From CAZGLR01 sp964526635 (GTDB lineage Bacteria; Zixibacteria; MSB-5A5; GN15; JAAZOE01): a stretch of 6,559 bases of DNA. Below are positions 6,541 to 6,559 of this stretch, piece after piece. Every line of letters starts with the position of its first letter. Position 1 is the first letter of the stretch. The notes under the pieces are model-generated. The model made no database searches. It saw only the letters and a program-made list of their open reading frames with translations, and was not told where the DNA came from. The DNA lies in the NCBI GenBank assembly GCA_964526635.1, contig CAZGLR010000151.1:1-6559 (forward strand), given 5' to 3'. Made by a program: the position numbers and the translations under genes.

Positions 6541-6559
6541 GGTCTTTTTGAACGAGTTT

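Noticed and set aside
6476..6559. A T-box riboswitch before ileS
   Set aside because: Only 84 bases are visible, the likely promoter leaves a leader of about 30 nt, and there is no terminator stem or T-box consensus.

Overview
The window is 6,559 bases of roughly balanced base composition. Every protein gene I can support lies on the minus strand. It looks like a draft or metagenomic scaffold from an uncultivated bacterium, because a 10-N scaffolding gap sits inside an essential gene. The gene order ileS, DksA/TraR-like, lspA, together with a type-2 isoleucyl-tRNA synthetase carrying the altered signature GIHH, fits the broad FCB-type candidate phyla. That taxonomic guess is weak.

Right half (about 6540 down to 2374): a compact housekeeping operon read right to left. 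It holds ileS (isoleucyl-tRNA synthetase, split by the N gap), then after 17 bases a small C4 zinc-finger DksA/TraR-family protein with a GTG start, then lspA (lipoprotein signal peptidase). The lspA TTG start overlaps the preceding stop codon. A plausible sigma-70 promoter lies just upstream of ileS.

Left half (2129 down to 1): an uninterrupted 709-codon reading frame that starts inside the window and runs off its left edge. Hand translation shows it is the N-terminal two thirds of a Cas9, probably of the compact type II-C kind. It has RuvC-I (D12), the arginine-rich bridge helix, a REC lobe, RuvC-II (E498) and a complete HNH domain (E580-H581-N604). It stops just short of the RuvC-III HHxxDA motif. 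The rest of cas9, any cas1/cas2 and the CRISPR array would lie beyond the left edge.

The 244-base gap between lspA and cas9 (2130-2373) holds the most interesting hidden signal: a candidate tracrRNA on the plus strand, divergent from cas9, at about 2173-2284. It shows a promoter-like TTGCAT-N17-TATACT, an anti-repeat-like segment (2189-2217) whose ends are self-complementary, a nexus-like 6-bp hairpin (2232-2247) and a strong intrinsic terminator (2253-2284). A cas9 promoter (TTGAAA-N17-TATACA) overlaps it on the other strand. In this reading cas9 and tracrRNA are fired in opposite directions from one shared promoter region. The tracrRNA call is inference and needs the CRISPR repeat to confirm it.
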